A stretch of 64,000 nt of DNA from NCBI GenBank assembly GCA_021292105.1, contig CM037868.1, forward strand, positions 29,462,403 to 29,526,402, in the 5' to 3' direction. Position 1 is the first letter of the stretch. Every line of letters begins with the position of its first letter. Positions 11,384 through 21,300 of this stretch are shown here, piece by piece. Position numbers and translations under genes: made by a program. This DNA is from Anadara kagoshimensis (taxonomy: Eukaryota > Mollusca > Bivalvia > Arcoida > Arcidae). The notes under the pieces were generated by a model. That model was given only the letters and a program-made list of their open reading frames with translations. It had not been told where the DNA came from and did not search any database.

Positions 11384-12126
11384 GGACCGAAACCATTTTC
11401 AATGGTTTTATCAATTGTCAAAAAATCATCTAATAAATGTAAGATGTGATGTATTTCATATCTATTTTTTGCAATCCAACATACAGCTTGAGACAAATGA
11501 TCAAATATAAATGGACTGGATCTACATCCCATAGCCAATCTGTGTAAAACATAATATTTTTTATCCCACTTGATACAAAATAGAGGTAGTTGTTTTGGAA
11601 GGATTGGTAATAATTTAAAAGCATCTTGTATATCAAATTTACAAAGCTGTGCACCTTTACCCAAAGATTGGATGATGTTTATAGCATCATCAATTTTTAT
11701 GTATGAAAGGCTGCATTGTTCTTTATCAATTAAACTATTTATGCTGTATGTTTTTGAGTTATTATGGGGCGAGGATAAATCTATGATAAGTCTATGTTTT
11801 CCAGAATATTTTCCAGTAGCAACCCCAATCGGTGACACTCTGTACTTTTCAAATGGTGGTATTTTGAATGGTCCGAACATAAATTTTTTTTGTAATTCTT
11901 TGTGTAAAAGTTCATTAACGACATCTGGCTGAGATCTAGCCGAAACCAAATTTTTTAATTCTTTTTGTTCTAAGTCAGTGTCTGATACAAGTGTGTCAAA
12001 CCCATTCCTAAAACCACCACATAAATATGAAACAAAGTTTCTGTTTTTGTGAAATTGGAGTTCAGATTCCAACTGATTAACATTAATAGGTGTAGAGGGG
12101 ATTTCAAATTCTTTTGGTCGTGCCAG
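11371..12126 (-). CDS. Reverse transcriptase fingers and palm of the DIRS-like element
   Basis: Open from just after the gag stop codon, in the same frame, to a TGA at 11371. Motifs in order are KHRLIIDLSSPHN, then KFDIQDAFKLLPI (motif A, first catalytic Asp), then LHRLAMGCRSSPF, then HLLDDFLTID (motif C, with LLDD where many RTs have YxDD). It breaks after TIENGFGPWRS. The thumb continues in another frame from 11383, so one short indel near 11380-11395 separates the halves. No independent ATG lies upstream in this frame, so expression would need readthrough of the gag TGA. Confidence 0.88.
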   Translation of the reverse strand: MARPKEFEIPSTPINVNQLESELQFHKNRNFVSYLCGGFRNGFDTLVSDTDLEQKELKNLVSARSQPDVVNELLHKELQKKFMFGPFKIPPFEKYRVSPIGVATGKYSGKHRLIIDLSSPHNNSKTYSINSLIDKEQCSLSYIKIDDAINIIQSLGKGAQLCKFDIQDAFKLLPILPKQLPLFCIKWDKKYYVLHRLAMGCRSSPFIFDHLSQAVCWIAKNRYEIHHILHLLDDFLTIDKTIENGFGPWRS

Positions 12127-13362
12127 TCATTTCTGTGCTCCTGTGTTTGAACTAGCCATTGATTTGTTTATTTCGGATGAATTGCATATGGCTGCACTAT
12201 GCAACTTTGACTTGCATTTTAGACATATATGCAAAAGTGTGCAGGTTTTCCAACTGCATCCTAGATGAGAATTGAAATTGTTACAAATTTCTTGCCCCTT
12301 ATAACTTATCTTGGATCTTCCCTTTCTGTCTAAACTGATACTATTTTGACGAAGGTTCCTATTAAATTTCTTGTTTTTAACTTGAACATCTTGCAAATTG
12401 TTTTTAGTGACCGGATTTATACTGTTAAGTCCATACTGTTGAAGCATCTGTGAGATATAAGATGGTGTTACATTGTTAAACTGTGGAAAGGGTTGCCATT
12501 GCATTGGGCAGAAATGTGTGACATGGTCTACACCTTTGCATAACTCACAGTGAGTTATGTCTGCCCCAGCTGACACTAATTGTAATAAACCCTTATCAAC
12601 TATACTCCAGTCAACTTTAATCTGGAATTCTTCTAAAGCCATAGCTGCCTTAGCTGAGAAAAGTTTGTGATATTCATAAAAACATTTTGGGAAAACATTT
12701 GCAATTTCTATGATAGAGGCTTCATACCTGTCCAGTTCCTCTCTTCTTTCTGGGTAGGCCTTGGCCATGGTTCTTTTATATTTACCGAAGGCTGTCATGA
12801 ATTCATTAATCGATAATTGTCGGCTCAGACGAGGGTCTGGATGAATTTTTGTATTGTCAGAAATTTCAGACTTAGACTGGACAATTTCAAAATTAGGTAT
12901 TAATAATGATGCAAGGTTTACGTTCTTACCTTGAAGAATTTGCTTTTTGACAGATGGTGATATTATGTCCATGTGAGGTAGAAGCTCTGATGCCATACCA
13001 TTGTTTCCTATAAATCCTAATTGTTGTCCTAATCCTGAACTAGAAATGTGTGGCCTCTGTTCTGAAGCAGTACATGTATGGGCCTCGTTGCCATTTTTTA
13101 GCCTATTCATCGCTATGTTGAGTGGATTTACCTCGGTTAGATTTCTTTCTTGTGTTCCTTGGTTAGCCATAACTGATGACATCATAGTCCTGAAACTAGA
13201 CATTGTTTCACTAACCATATTGCACATGCTTTTTAAAACAGTTGATGTTGTGTCTTCCGAGTCCTCTGGAGGCGTAACACATGTGTTTTCCCTCACCATT
13301 GAATCTGATGGCTCTTGGTTTATAGTTGTTTCCTGTGTAGTAGGCCCTGTATCTGTATCCAT
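12127..13362 (-). CDS. Gag-like nucleic-acid-binding protein of the DIRS-like element
   Basis: 411 residues starting at the ATG at 13362 (MDTDTGPTTQ). The first 100 residues are Ser/Thr-rich and low in complexity. The middle (about 170-270) is helical, as in DIRS-order gag proteins. There are two C-x2-C-x4-H-x4-C zinc knuckles, at about 277-290 (CELCKGVDHVTHFC) and near the C-terminus (CLKCKSKLHSAAIC). Just before the second knuckle is a CCCH-like C-x8-C-x4-C-x3-H finger. This array is typical of gag-like proteins that coat the RNA template. The ORF ends in TGA followed by CTG, with the RT frame open immediately after. Confidence 0.88.
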   Translation of the reverse strand: MDTDTGPTTQETTINQEPSDSMVRENTCVTPPEDSEDTTSTVLKSMCNMVSETMSSFRTMMSSVMANQGTQERNLTEVNPLNIAMNRLKNGNEAHTCTASEQRPHISSSGLGQQLGFIGNNGMASELLPHMDIISPSVKKQILQGKNVNLASLLIPNFEIVQSKSEISDNTKIHPDPRLSRQLSINEFMTAFGKYKRTMAKAYPERREELDRYEASIIEIANVFPKCFYEYHKLFSAKAAMALEEFQIKVDWSIVDKGLLQLVSAGADITHCELCKGVDHVTHFCPMQWQPFPQFNNVTPSYISQMLQQYGLNSINPVTKNNLQDVQVKNKKFNRNLRQNSISLDRKGRSKISYKGQEICNNFNSHLGCSWKTCTLLHICLKCKSKLHSAAICNSSEINKSMASSNTGAQK

Positions 13363-13622
13363 AGAATCATTTGGGATCGTTATCCTTTGGGTATGCAGGT
13401 TCGCCAGATACAGCTGTTTTAACGTTGCTTTTGTGAAGAGTCATGGCAGTTTATTCCTAAGTTCCTTAACTCGTTCAGTAATTTCTGCCTAGTCCAATTG
13501 CTGGGATTCTGTGTGTCATATGGTGTTTTTTGCTTCCTGACACTTTTTCTTTGTCTTTCGGCCATGACTATATATAGTGGTAATATATTGATAAATTGTT
13601 TTACAAAAACTAATTTTTATAT
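13363..13622 (-). other. 5' leader of the DIRS-like element
   Basis: Unique sequence between repeat A1 and the gag ATG. It would hold the leader and possibly promoter elements. No clear TATA box was identified. Confidence 0.55.
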
Positions 13623-14023
13623 TAGACTGGTTTAAAATTGCATCTAGCTTGTATACACAAGATATTGAGACTGATAGTTGATTCCCAAGCATAAACATGC
13701 TGAGCAGTCACATGACCTATTGATACCTTGATCTGGTGTCATCTTGACCTATAATGTGGTGTCCTGCTGAGTGGTCTTTACCAAGAGAATATCAAAGAAA
13801 TTAACCTTCTTATTTATATTTTTATAGTTTGTTTGTAAACATGACCTAGCCCTTACACTGTAATTAAAGTGTAGTAACTGTGAAAGTTTAAAGTGGCACC
13901 CTGCTGAGTTTAACTGTTAAAAGGGGATGCATGGATGAAATTTAACACATGTTTGACCCTTAGAGTTGACCTGATTTATTTCTATATAAACAAACATATA
14001 TAACATACTATATATATGAAAAA
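13623..14023 (-). repeat. DIRS-type split direct repeat, copy A1 (5' end of the element)
   Basis: A 401-bp direct copy of 7001-7401. The outer end is TATATATGAAAAA, beyond which flanking DNA (ATATATACACCGCG) begins. It probably carries the element's promoter, which is inference from position. Confidence 0.9.
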
Positions 14024-14078
14024 ATATATACACCGCGCAGTTGACAATGAGAGTTTATTAATATCAAGTATGAGTATA

Positions 14079-14167
14079 GTACTGTTATGTGCTACTTTTG
14101 AATTTTTATGAAATAATATAAGAATTTTTATGAAATAATATAATTCAAAAGTAGCACACGACAGTAC
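14079..14167. mobile_element. Palindromic MITE, GTGCTACTTTTGAATT family
   Basis: Inverted repeat from GTACTGTTATGTGCTACTTT to its complement. The centre holds a duplicated AGAATTTTTATGAAATAATAT. Half copies with the CAAAAGTAGCACATGACG end occur at about 18210-18242 and 23802-23853. Confidence 0.8.
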
Positions 14168-14746
14168 GTTATATTGGGGAAACTCTCTAAACATTGATTT
14201 TTTTTACAAAATTCACTATCAGCGCATATCTCTCCATTAATCTAACAATAAACAAGGTAGTGTTTTGTATTCAACACATCTTTAACGGAGAGGAATGTGC
14301 TCTATGTGTTGTTTCATTTTTGTATAGAGTAATACGAAGACAAACCTAATGGATTACATGCTTTAAACATATGATGTAATGTGTGGGAAATGCGTTTTAA
14401 TGACATGCCTTATATTTTATTTTTTGTAATTTTGTTATGTAGGTATTGAATATCAAGTATAAATATATTGTTGTAATGCCCTGACACTTACATTACTTAG
14501 TCTAACAACATAAGAAACTATCGGAAATACCGTAGTTTATAAATGAAACGAATAAATTTATTTCCACTATTCGAAAATTGAAAAAATATGTGTAAACCCT
14601 TTTTAGGCCATATATGCTAATTTTTGTTTCTAATGAAAGTTTCAAGCAAATGCGCTTACAATAATGATAAAATAAGCTTCAAGGATTTGTGTTATTACAA
14701 GGAAATATAGATCTAATTTACAGGTAAATGTTATCTATCATAGTGA
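14168..14746. other. Unassigned AT-rich DNA
   Basis: No gene, splice-flanked exon or clear repeat boundary was seen. 14500-14580 resembles 15870-15950 (GTCTAACAACA, then GAATAAATTTATTTCC), suggesting an old dispersed repeat. Confidence 0.5.
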
Positions 14747-15067
14747 CCACTGCGGTAGCTCAGTTGGTAGAGTGCTCGCTCCGCAAGTGGAAGGTCGTGG
14801 GTTCTATCCCCGAGCGGGTCTGACCCAAGACTTGAAAGTGGGTATTGACTGTTCTTACGAAATGAAAGTCACGGTTCTTTCGGATGGGAACTTAAAATAA
14901 ACGAGGTCCCGTATCAGGGTGGGCTTGGCACGCTAAAGAACCCTGCTGTATAATTGCCATCAGCGCAACGCACAGGCAAAATTTCTGCACCTTCGCCTAT
15001 AGCTGACGACGTCTCGATATAAGTGAAATATTCTTGACTGGGACGTTAAACACCATTACTCACTCAC
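14747..15067 (+). mobile_element. tRNA-derived SINE with MetaSINE-like body
   Basis: The head holds a pol III A box (TAGCTCAGTTGGTAG) and a B-box-like GGTCGTGGGTTCTATCCC. The body holds TTCTTTCGGATGGGAACTT, GAGGTCCCGTATCAGG and GGCACGCTAAAGAACCC, which I recall as the conserved domain of MetaSINEs. The tail is TTGACTGGGACGTTAAACAC followed by a CACT-rich end. This is the most complete SINE in the window. Confidence 0.85.
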
Positions 15068-15745
15068 TCTATCCTAGTGAGCTTGAAATAAAAGGCACGA
15101 CTGAATTCCCAAGTACTGCTTCATATTTAGACTTATACCTGAATTATGACGCACACGACATGCTACATTTGAAACTTTATGACAAACGTGATGACTTAAA
15201 TTTTTCTATTGTCAACTTTTCTTTTTTATGCAGCAATATACCTGCTTCTCCTGCTTATGATGTATTTGTTTCCCAATTAATACGCTATGGTAAAGCTTGT
15301 TCCCACTTTGTACAACGAAGTAGTCTGCTTGCAAATGAATTGTTGATTCAGGGATATTGCAAGCCTAGGCTTATCAAGGCCCTCAAAAAGTTTTATGGTC
15401 GTCATCACAGTATTGTTGATAAGTTTGATGTCTCTGTGTCCAGGATTGCCCTAGATATATTTGACGTCTCATAGTTTCGCGTTCCTTTCACACAATTTTG
15501 ATTACACGCGTGGCGGGTGTAGCTAGCTAAACAGGAGGTGCTTACCCCGGCTTCTGGAGCACCCGGCCTCACTTCCCTGGTGGAAGTCCACGTGTCTAAT
15601 CAAACTTGTCAGTTCTGTCATATACCATTTTTGAATGTATTTTATGATTAAATTCACAAATGGTATATGACAGTTCCCAAGTTTTTTTACTTTGCTTCTG
15701 GATTGTGATTCGGAATTGATTAGTATGTTTGTTTTTGATTACATG
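15068..15745 (+). mobile_element. 5'-truncated retroelement: RT C-terminus plus 3' UTR
   Basis: Begins abruptly where the SINE ends. It encodes about 134 residues of a retroelement polymerase C-terminus: EFPSTASYLDLYLNYD, LYDKRDDLNFSIVNF, SNIPASPAYDVFVSQLIRYG and ALKKFYGRHHSIVDKFDVS, ending at a stop near 15472. The 3' UTR runs through GTAGCTAGCTAAACAGGAGG, CTTCCCTGGTGGAAGTCCAC and TTTGCTTCTGGATTGTGATT to TTTTTGATT. The family (Penelope-like or non-LTR) cannot be decided by eye. Its 3' end is the most abundant dispersed repeat here. Confidence 0.8.
15615..15673. mobile_element. Palindromic MITE, single unit
   Basis: A 59-bp palindromic unit (CTGTCATATACCATTTTTGA to its complement), inserted in the retroelement 3' UTR where other copies read straight through. 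Confidence 0.85.
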
Positions 15746-16880
15746 GTAATATTGCGTATTTATTTTATTATATGTAAATTGTTATAAGAAAAAAATGGAG
15801 CTTCACCCCTTGTATTTTTGTTATATAAATAGGGCTTAAATCTCAATTATTATACATTGACTTCATGTACACCAGTCTAACAACACCAAAATCTTTTGGA
15901 ATACCAAAGCTTATAGATGAAGCGAATAAATTTATTTCCCCTAGGCCTCCCCCACAAATCTTTTTGGACCACGGATGCGAATTTGTGATATTGGTTAAAG
16001 TTTTAAGCAAGTGTGCCTGCATTAATTTAAAAAATATTTTATTCAGGAATTTAAAATATTCCATTACTGCGCGCGCCCACATTTGTGTGTCTTTGTTTCT
16101 TTTTTTCTTTTTTCTTTTTTTTTGTAATTTGCCCCCCCCCCCCCGCCCGTGAGTTTGTGCTGTATCACAAGGTGCGGTGCGGGCTGTGTCTACGGTGTGT
16201 ATCACGGCGTGTTAGTGGTTTTTGAAAATCAAGATTTACTTTAATTTAACGTCTAACTCTGGGCTAAGCTAATTTCACGTTAAACATAGGTAAACTCGCA
16301 TGTTTTCCACCTGTAACTGTGTTCACCATTAATTAAATAATTTTGTGGTATGTAAGAGTTACGTGGTATGAAATAACCAATAATATTTGAATAATTTTAA
16401 TTTATAATTATCGATTACTCAATAAGTCAAAATAAAAAGTAAAAAAAAATACACAAAAATAAAACTAATATTTATCTATATATCAGGATAAAACATGAAA
16501 TATAAAATGTATCTACAAAGTTGATATTAGATAAATTACTATACGATACCACAATGAAATGATTACCGAGACCATTATAACACATCGTTACTCAAAGTTA
16601 TTCAATTCTGTTTCCCGTGCTGTTCTTTTAATTGAGAATAGTGAAGATGTCGGAGCAGTCTCCGATATCAAACGGGAAGGTGGTTCATTATGTCCGTGAT
16701 GGATACTTTGACCACTCGCCCTTTCGGGGGCGCTCTCTCAATTCTTATACTATTTCTGACTTTTTACTTTTCTGATTTCTGTCTTGCATTGTACAGTTGG
16801 TGTTCTATTACTTCCAATAGCCATCATCTGCCCCTGGACTACTGTTGCCTAATGGCATCTGTGGTCCAGGGTCAACTCCC
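15746..16880. other. Unassigned DNA with simple sequence
   Basis: No supported gene. 16085-16150 combines a T-rich tract with a C run (CCCCCCCCCCCCCC), which accounts for the open frames on both strands there. The remainder is AT-rich and shows no domain. Confidence 0.5.
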
Positions 16881-16884
16881 CTGG

Positions 16885-17222
16885 GCTACGATTGCCTAGT
16901 GTTTAAGGCATAAGCCTTTCATCACAGGGCGTTTGTGTTTCAGGGTTGAACTACTCTGGGCTACGGTTGCCTAGTGGTTAAAGCATCAGGCTTAACCACA
17001 AGGCATCTATGGTACAGGCATTAAGAAATGAAAGCCACGTTTTTTCGGATTGGAACTTAAACGATTTCCCGTGTCACGGAAGGTTTGGCACGATAAAGAA
17101 CCCTGCTGTCCATCAGCGCAACGCACAGATAAACTTTACGCACCTTCGCCTTCAGCTGGCAACATCTCGATATAAGTGCAACATCTTGACTGGGACGTTA
17201 AACACCATTACTCAGCTTCTCC
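16885..17222 (+). mobile_element. SINE with duplicated tRNA-like head
   Basis: Two A-box-like segments, GGGCTACGATTGCCTAGTG and GGGCTACGGTTGCCTAGTGG (16885 and 16954), precede a shared body. The body has CGGATTGGAACTTAAACGA and GGCACGATAAAGAACCC and ends TTGACTGGGACGTTAAACAC. Both heads are degenerate. Confidence 0.75.
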
Positions 17223-17559
17223 TTTAATCACAAGGCGTCTATGGCCCTGGGATCAACTGGGTGCAGATGGTTGCTTTACTATCTAAAATTCTCCTACTTC
17301 ACGGGTAGAGACTTTAATCGTTCCGCTGTTTTGAATTTCTCTGTAATCGAAATATATATAAGTGTCCATTTAAGCACTCGTGTACTTAACCAACAAACTA
17401 GGATAAATTGTAACAGAAAACCGCACTTAAGTAAGTACATGTAACTAACTTTAAAAGAAAACATATCCTAAGTATAAATAATTAAATGTATAAAAATGGT
17501 GTCGTGTCGATTCCAGATATTAGGGATGGGACAGGGTAATCGTTATGTGGCGTACCGGA

Positions 17560-17860
17560 CTTGCTGGGAAGCTCAGTCAGTATACATATAGAGCGTCAAG
17601 CTAGTATTTGGGAAGGTCTCGGGTTCCAGTCCCGGTTTTGCCGCTGTAGTTTTTTCTTCCTTGTTACAACTGAGGCCCCGAGAAGTGTCAAACCAAGAGA
17701 CTGGCCCCGGGATGGAACCTAGTAGTTTCGGTTCAAAGTAGTTGAATCAAAAAAGGAGGGGGGAATGCAACAGACCGGGCTTGATATGTGGTCATGCAGC
17801 TCAGTCGGTAGAGCTTCGCACTAATATTGGGAAGGTCCCGGGCTGAGCCACTATAGTTTT
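17560..17860 (+). mobile_element. Two tRNA-like SINE fragments
   Basis: AAGCTCAGTCAGTATACATA with TCTCGGGTTCCAGTCCCGG (17570-17640), and CAGCTCAGTCGGTAGAGC with AAGGTCCCGGGCTGAGCC (17795-17850). Both are tRNA-head-like but mutated, with no matching tRNA fold. Confidence 0.6.
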
Positions 17861-18204
17861 CCTTTTCCTTTAACAGTTATTTTTATCACGGATATTAATA
17901 CTAATTGATCGACTACCCTGTTAGTGAAATAATTACATTTGTTAAAATTAAATCTAACAATTCCGGAAAAAGTCAAAAGTTTTCACCCTCATAATTCACT
18001 GGAGAGGCGCTCCTAGAATAATTGGCGGAAGATACAGACCGGAAACAAGCCGAGAGATAATCTTGATTAGGTACATTGGAGCGAAAAATTAAACACTCGC
18101 GTAAATCACAAGTTAAACGGTGCTATGCGCTGTTGAACAGATATATTTCCCTTGCTACCGACACATCTTAAAAATAAGTAAGGGGAATGACCGTATTTTA
18201 TCAG

Positions 18205-18480
18205 AAGACTGTTTTATGACATTCAAAAGTAGCACATGACGGAGCTACCGTAACAAACAAGAAAAAGATTGAGAAAACTGGAGCATTGCTGTTTCACGTC
18301 CCAGTCAAGATTCTCTGGCTTACATCTAGACGGTTTGTTTCTAGATGGTAGAGCAAACCGGAATAGTCGGAGAAGAGCAATGATATCGCCAAGCGAACTG
18401 GCAAACCTTCCTGCACTAGGATTTATCCCTAATAGGATTCGAACCTAAAGAGCCGCTGTGATCTGTAAGTGTGAGCTTTA
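18205..18480 (-). mobile_element. MITE half-copy and reversed SINE remnant
   Basis: 18210-18242 carries the CATTCAAAAGTAGCACATGACG end of the palindromic family. 18300-18480 holds reversed SINE pieces: CGTCCCAGTCAAGATTCT (tail) and TAGGATTCGAACCTA (B box). Confidence 0.5.
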
Positions 18481-19075
18481 ATATAGACAACTCGTCCATA
18501 TAGGCCTCCCCCAGAACTAGCAATCACAGAAACATACAAGTCACAAAGCGGGTTTTAATCAGATAATTGCTGCTAAATTTAACCTAAAACCAGTAAATAA
18601 ACACAAATTAATGTCGATCTATTTTAGATAAGGTGTTAAGTTGCATTTATAAAACGTCATGAACCATTTAAACCAGACTTACCTATATATTTCCCCTATA
18701 TGCGTGACTGCGTATGTCGTGATTTTTTTAAAATTAGTCTTGTTGTAATACTCATCCTCAATTTGAAAAAAACACAGACGAAAATACACCTGTTTATAAA
18801 TAAGAACGAAATATCCGGGTCTATGACACTTAACGCTTTATTTAAATATCAAAAACGTTTACTTATAAGAACAATTATCAATGGTACATTATGAAACAGG
18901 TAATGGATCAAATAGTAATATAAATTGAATATTACAACCTTTTTTTGGACGTGTAATGTCGTACAAGCCGATATGGCAGTACAAATAAATGTGTCATTTT
19001 TTTAAAATGCATTTAGGGTAATTTAAATAGAGTTTAGCAAGTAGATGTTCATGTTGTTTTCATATATATAAACCT

Positions 19076-19184
19076 GGGCTGGGTAACTCGAAGCTATCTT
19101 AGCAGTTACGAACACTTAACTCCTTTGTGTTATATAGGCATTAAGTGTTCGTAACTGCTAAGAGAGCTTCGAGTTACCCAGCCC
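19076..19184. mobile_element. Hairpin MITE nested in the left arm
   Basis: Inverted arms of about 43 bp (GGGCTGGGTAACTCGAAGCT and complement) differ at about one position around a short loop. The matching right arm reads AAACCTGTTTTT without it, giving an empty site. Confidence 0.88.
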
Positions 19185-19202
19185 TGTTTTTGAATTAATA
19201 TA

Positions 19203-19483
19203 CCACTAGATGTGTTACTTAGTTATAGAAAATCACTTTCAAAAAACACCTCGTATTTCTTTAACAAACTCTGGCACCTATGCACTAGATTGGTCTTTTC
19301 CAGATTAATTGGTAAACATTATTTTAAAATTTGTTAAGTGCTCACAGCAAAAACTGTTTTACCGCGGAGGTCCTAAAACGTCGATTAAAAATCATATTAT
19401 ATACATGAATTTCAGATATTTTCAAAAATAATTTCAGATATGTGATTTTCTATAACTAAGTAACAAAGTAACATATCTAGTGG
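19203..19483. mobile_element. Second MITE nested in the left arm
   Basis: Ends CCACTAGATGTGTTACTTAG and its complement. The right arm lacks it. Its interior, from TTGTATTTCTTTAACAAACT-like sequence, recurs at about 43880-43990, so it is a dispersed family. Confidence 0.8.
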
Positions 19484-20270
19484 CACTGTGTATAACCGCT
19501 ACCGGAAATTGGTATCTGTCGAAACCAAATTGCTACCATTTGAAGCGAGCGGTGTTGTCAGTTAAGGTAAGAAAATCCAATATTGCTAGATTTTGAGGAA
19601 GTGTGCCATGACGAACTATTTGCGATTTTATTGCTATGACATAGCACTATACACACACACACAACTTCTTAATTTGTTTGCTTCTAAATACTTGAAAAAC
19701 GTCTGAAATCAGGACCTGGTACTTTCATTTATTGACGTCTGCCGACTTCAGCATGTGCGTATGTCGCACAGGTCCAATATTTCGCTAATGTTTTGTTGTG
19801 AAAAGGACACAAAGTCATAAAATATGCGCCCGAAGTCACCAGTTTCAGTAATTTAGTCTTGGTAAGAGAAATATTTGATAAATTCAAAATGCTCCGGTTC
19901 ACGGCGACTTATTAGTGTAGTACACGGCGTATTGCAAATAATACATTTTTACTTTACGGCAACTTGTGGTTTTCAGTCTGAAAGTATTTGTGATTATCTC
20001 TTACAAAGATCGCTTTAATTGCACCTTGCTCTTTTAAAAAACATTCTACATGGATTTTATGACGTTTTGTTACATGCAAAATATTATTCATATAAGTAAA
20101 CAGGTCTATACCATGATTCTTACCAGATATATATAGTATATGACCATCATTCATATTGAAAGGACACTTTATTTATAACTATTTAATTCTGTTATTTTCA
20201 GAAATGAAACACAACAAATTATAGAAAATCACTATGTAAAAGAAATGGAAACCACAAATGACTTTTTGTC

Positions 20271-20481
20271 TTAGAGAGCGATGAAGCTTACCACATACTT
20301 CTTCTATTTTAGAGACCACATGTTCGATTTAAAAGACCGGTCAAAAAGAAAAGCTCGACGGAAGTTGGCAACAATAGCGAATCCCGATGAGGCTGCTAGA
20401 GGTGTTGCTCCTATTCGACAATACCACAAGCTGGACGAAAGCAAAATTTTGCCACATAAAAGACTTGGACTTCAGTTGTAG
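20271..20481 (+). CDS. Candidate terminal exon of an unrecognised gene
   Basis: A splice-acceptor-like CTTCTATTTTAG ends at about 20311. It is followed by 56 charged residues beginning RDHMFDLKDRSKRKARRKL, through PDEAARGVAPIRQYHK, to GLQL and a stop at 20481. AATAAA sequences lie about 50 bases downstream (near 20532 and 20543). Codon content looks more protein-like than its surroundings. I do not recognise the product, and no upstream exon could be assigned. It sits inside the long-inverted-repeat element, so it may be a relic of that element's protein or captured host sequence. Confidence 0.35.
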
Positions 20482-20637
20482 TGTGTAGAACAAACAAAAG
20501 TTGGACTATAGCTTAGCACATTACTTTATGTTAATAAATGCAAATAAAATTATGTAGAAAAATTACCACCTTACACAAGATCTTTTATTCTTCAATCGTT
20601 GCGAAAGCTGAACTAACTTTTGATACCTCGCCACAAC

Positions 20638-21013
20638 TACTGTAGATCCGGTTATTTTACCAGATACTTTATTTTCGCGAATCCAGTGTTCAGAGTTATT
20701 TCGCAAGTTGAAATGTTCGCGATTGGTGGCATATTATCATTTAAATGCGTTAAGCTCAGCAGGCCCGTAGGAAAAGGGGGTGGGGTGGGGTACCCCCCCC
20801 ACTGTTTTGAAAGTTTTTAAATTTTACATAGAAAATCAGTGAAAAATTGATCTAAAGTACACTTTGGCCCCCCACTTTTGGGTTGGCCCCCTCACATTGA
20901 AATTGCTTGCTACGGCCCTGAGCTGTAGGTTTTCGCGATAATGCTGAATTCTCGAATGAACCCTATCGCGAATCATTGAGAAATTTACGTTCTCGATAAA
21001 ACCGGATCTACAG
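20638..21013. mobile_element. MITE with TGTAGATCCGGTT ends
   Basis: Left end CTACTGTAGATCCGGTTATT, right end AAACCGGATCTACAGCA. Subterminal TTCGCGA-type motifs occur near both ends. It is split by the insertion at 20760-20920. Confidence 0.75.
20760..20920. mobile_element. hAT-like MITE nested in the previous MITE
   Basis: Ends CAGGCCCGTAG and CTACGGCCCTG, the CAG...CTG form common in hAT-derived MITEs. The flanks AGCTCAG and AGCTGTAG could be a decayed target duplication. Confidence 0.6.
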
Positions 21014-21044
21014 CAAGTGGCAGGGCTTGAGATAGTGTACGTCC

Positions 21045-21300
21045 GTCTGGTTTAAAATGGGTATTGGCTGTTCCTATTCCAAACGCCCAGCATAAGATGT
21101 GAAAGTCATGGGTCTTTCGGATGAGACCTTAAAAAACTCCGTGTCATAGTAGGGGTGACATGACAAAGAATCCTCACTGCATATGCCATAAGCGCAATGC
21201 ACAGGTATAAATTTCTGTACCTTCATCTACAACTTGTGATGTCTCGATATGAGTGAAATAAACTTGACATGGACGTAAAACCCCAAACAATCAGTCAATC
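21045..21300 (+). mobile_element. SINE body lacking the tRNA head
   Basis: Contains GGTCTTTCGGATGAGACCTT, GACAAAGAATCCTC and the tail CTTGACATGGACGTAAAACC followed by CAATCA repeats. Confidence 0.75.

Larger units (their letters stand above)
5732..14023 (-). mobile_element. DIRS-order tyrosine-recombinase retrotransposon with split direct repeats
   Basis: Read on the minus strand, the order is repeat A1 (14023-13623), gag-like ORF, RT/RNase H, tyrosine recombinase, repeat B1 (8080-7402), repeat A2 (7401-7001), an extra 586 bp, then repeat B2 (6414-5732). A1-ORFs-B1-A2-B2 is the split direct repeat plan known from PAT- and Ngaro-type members of the DIRS order, which integrate through a tyrosine recombinase and make no target duplication. 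A2 and B1 abut exactly, as expected for a circle junction. The recombinase looks intact. The RT region has one in-frame stop before it and one frameshift in it, so this copy is probably recently inactivated or needs recoding. A methyltransferase domain was not seen. Confidence 0.85.

Noticed and set aside
13001-13492. 163-codon plus-strand frame
   Set aside because: Antisense to the gag-like ORF, which has zinc knuckles and the correct element context.
14747-14825. Possible tRNA gene at the SINE head
   Set aside because: The B box is altered, the sequence continues into a SINE body and tail, and the cloverleaf does not close convincingly.
15843-16205. Frames of 95-120 codons on both strands
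   Set aside because: Caused by a T-rich tract and a C run. Low-complexity composition with no domain.
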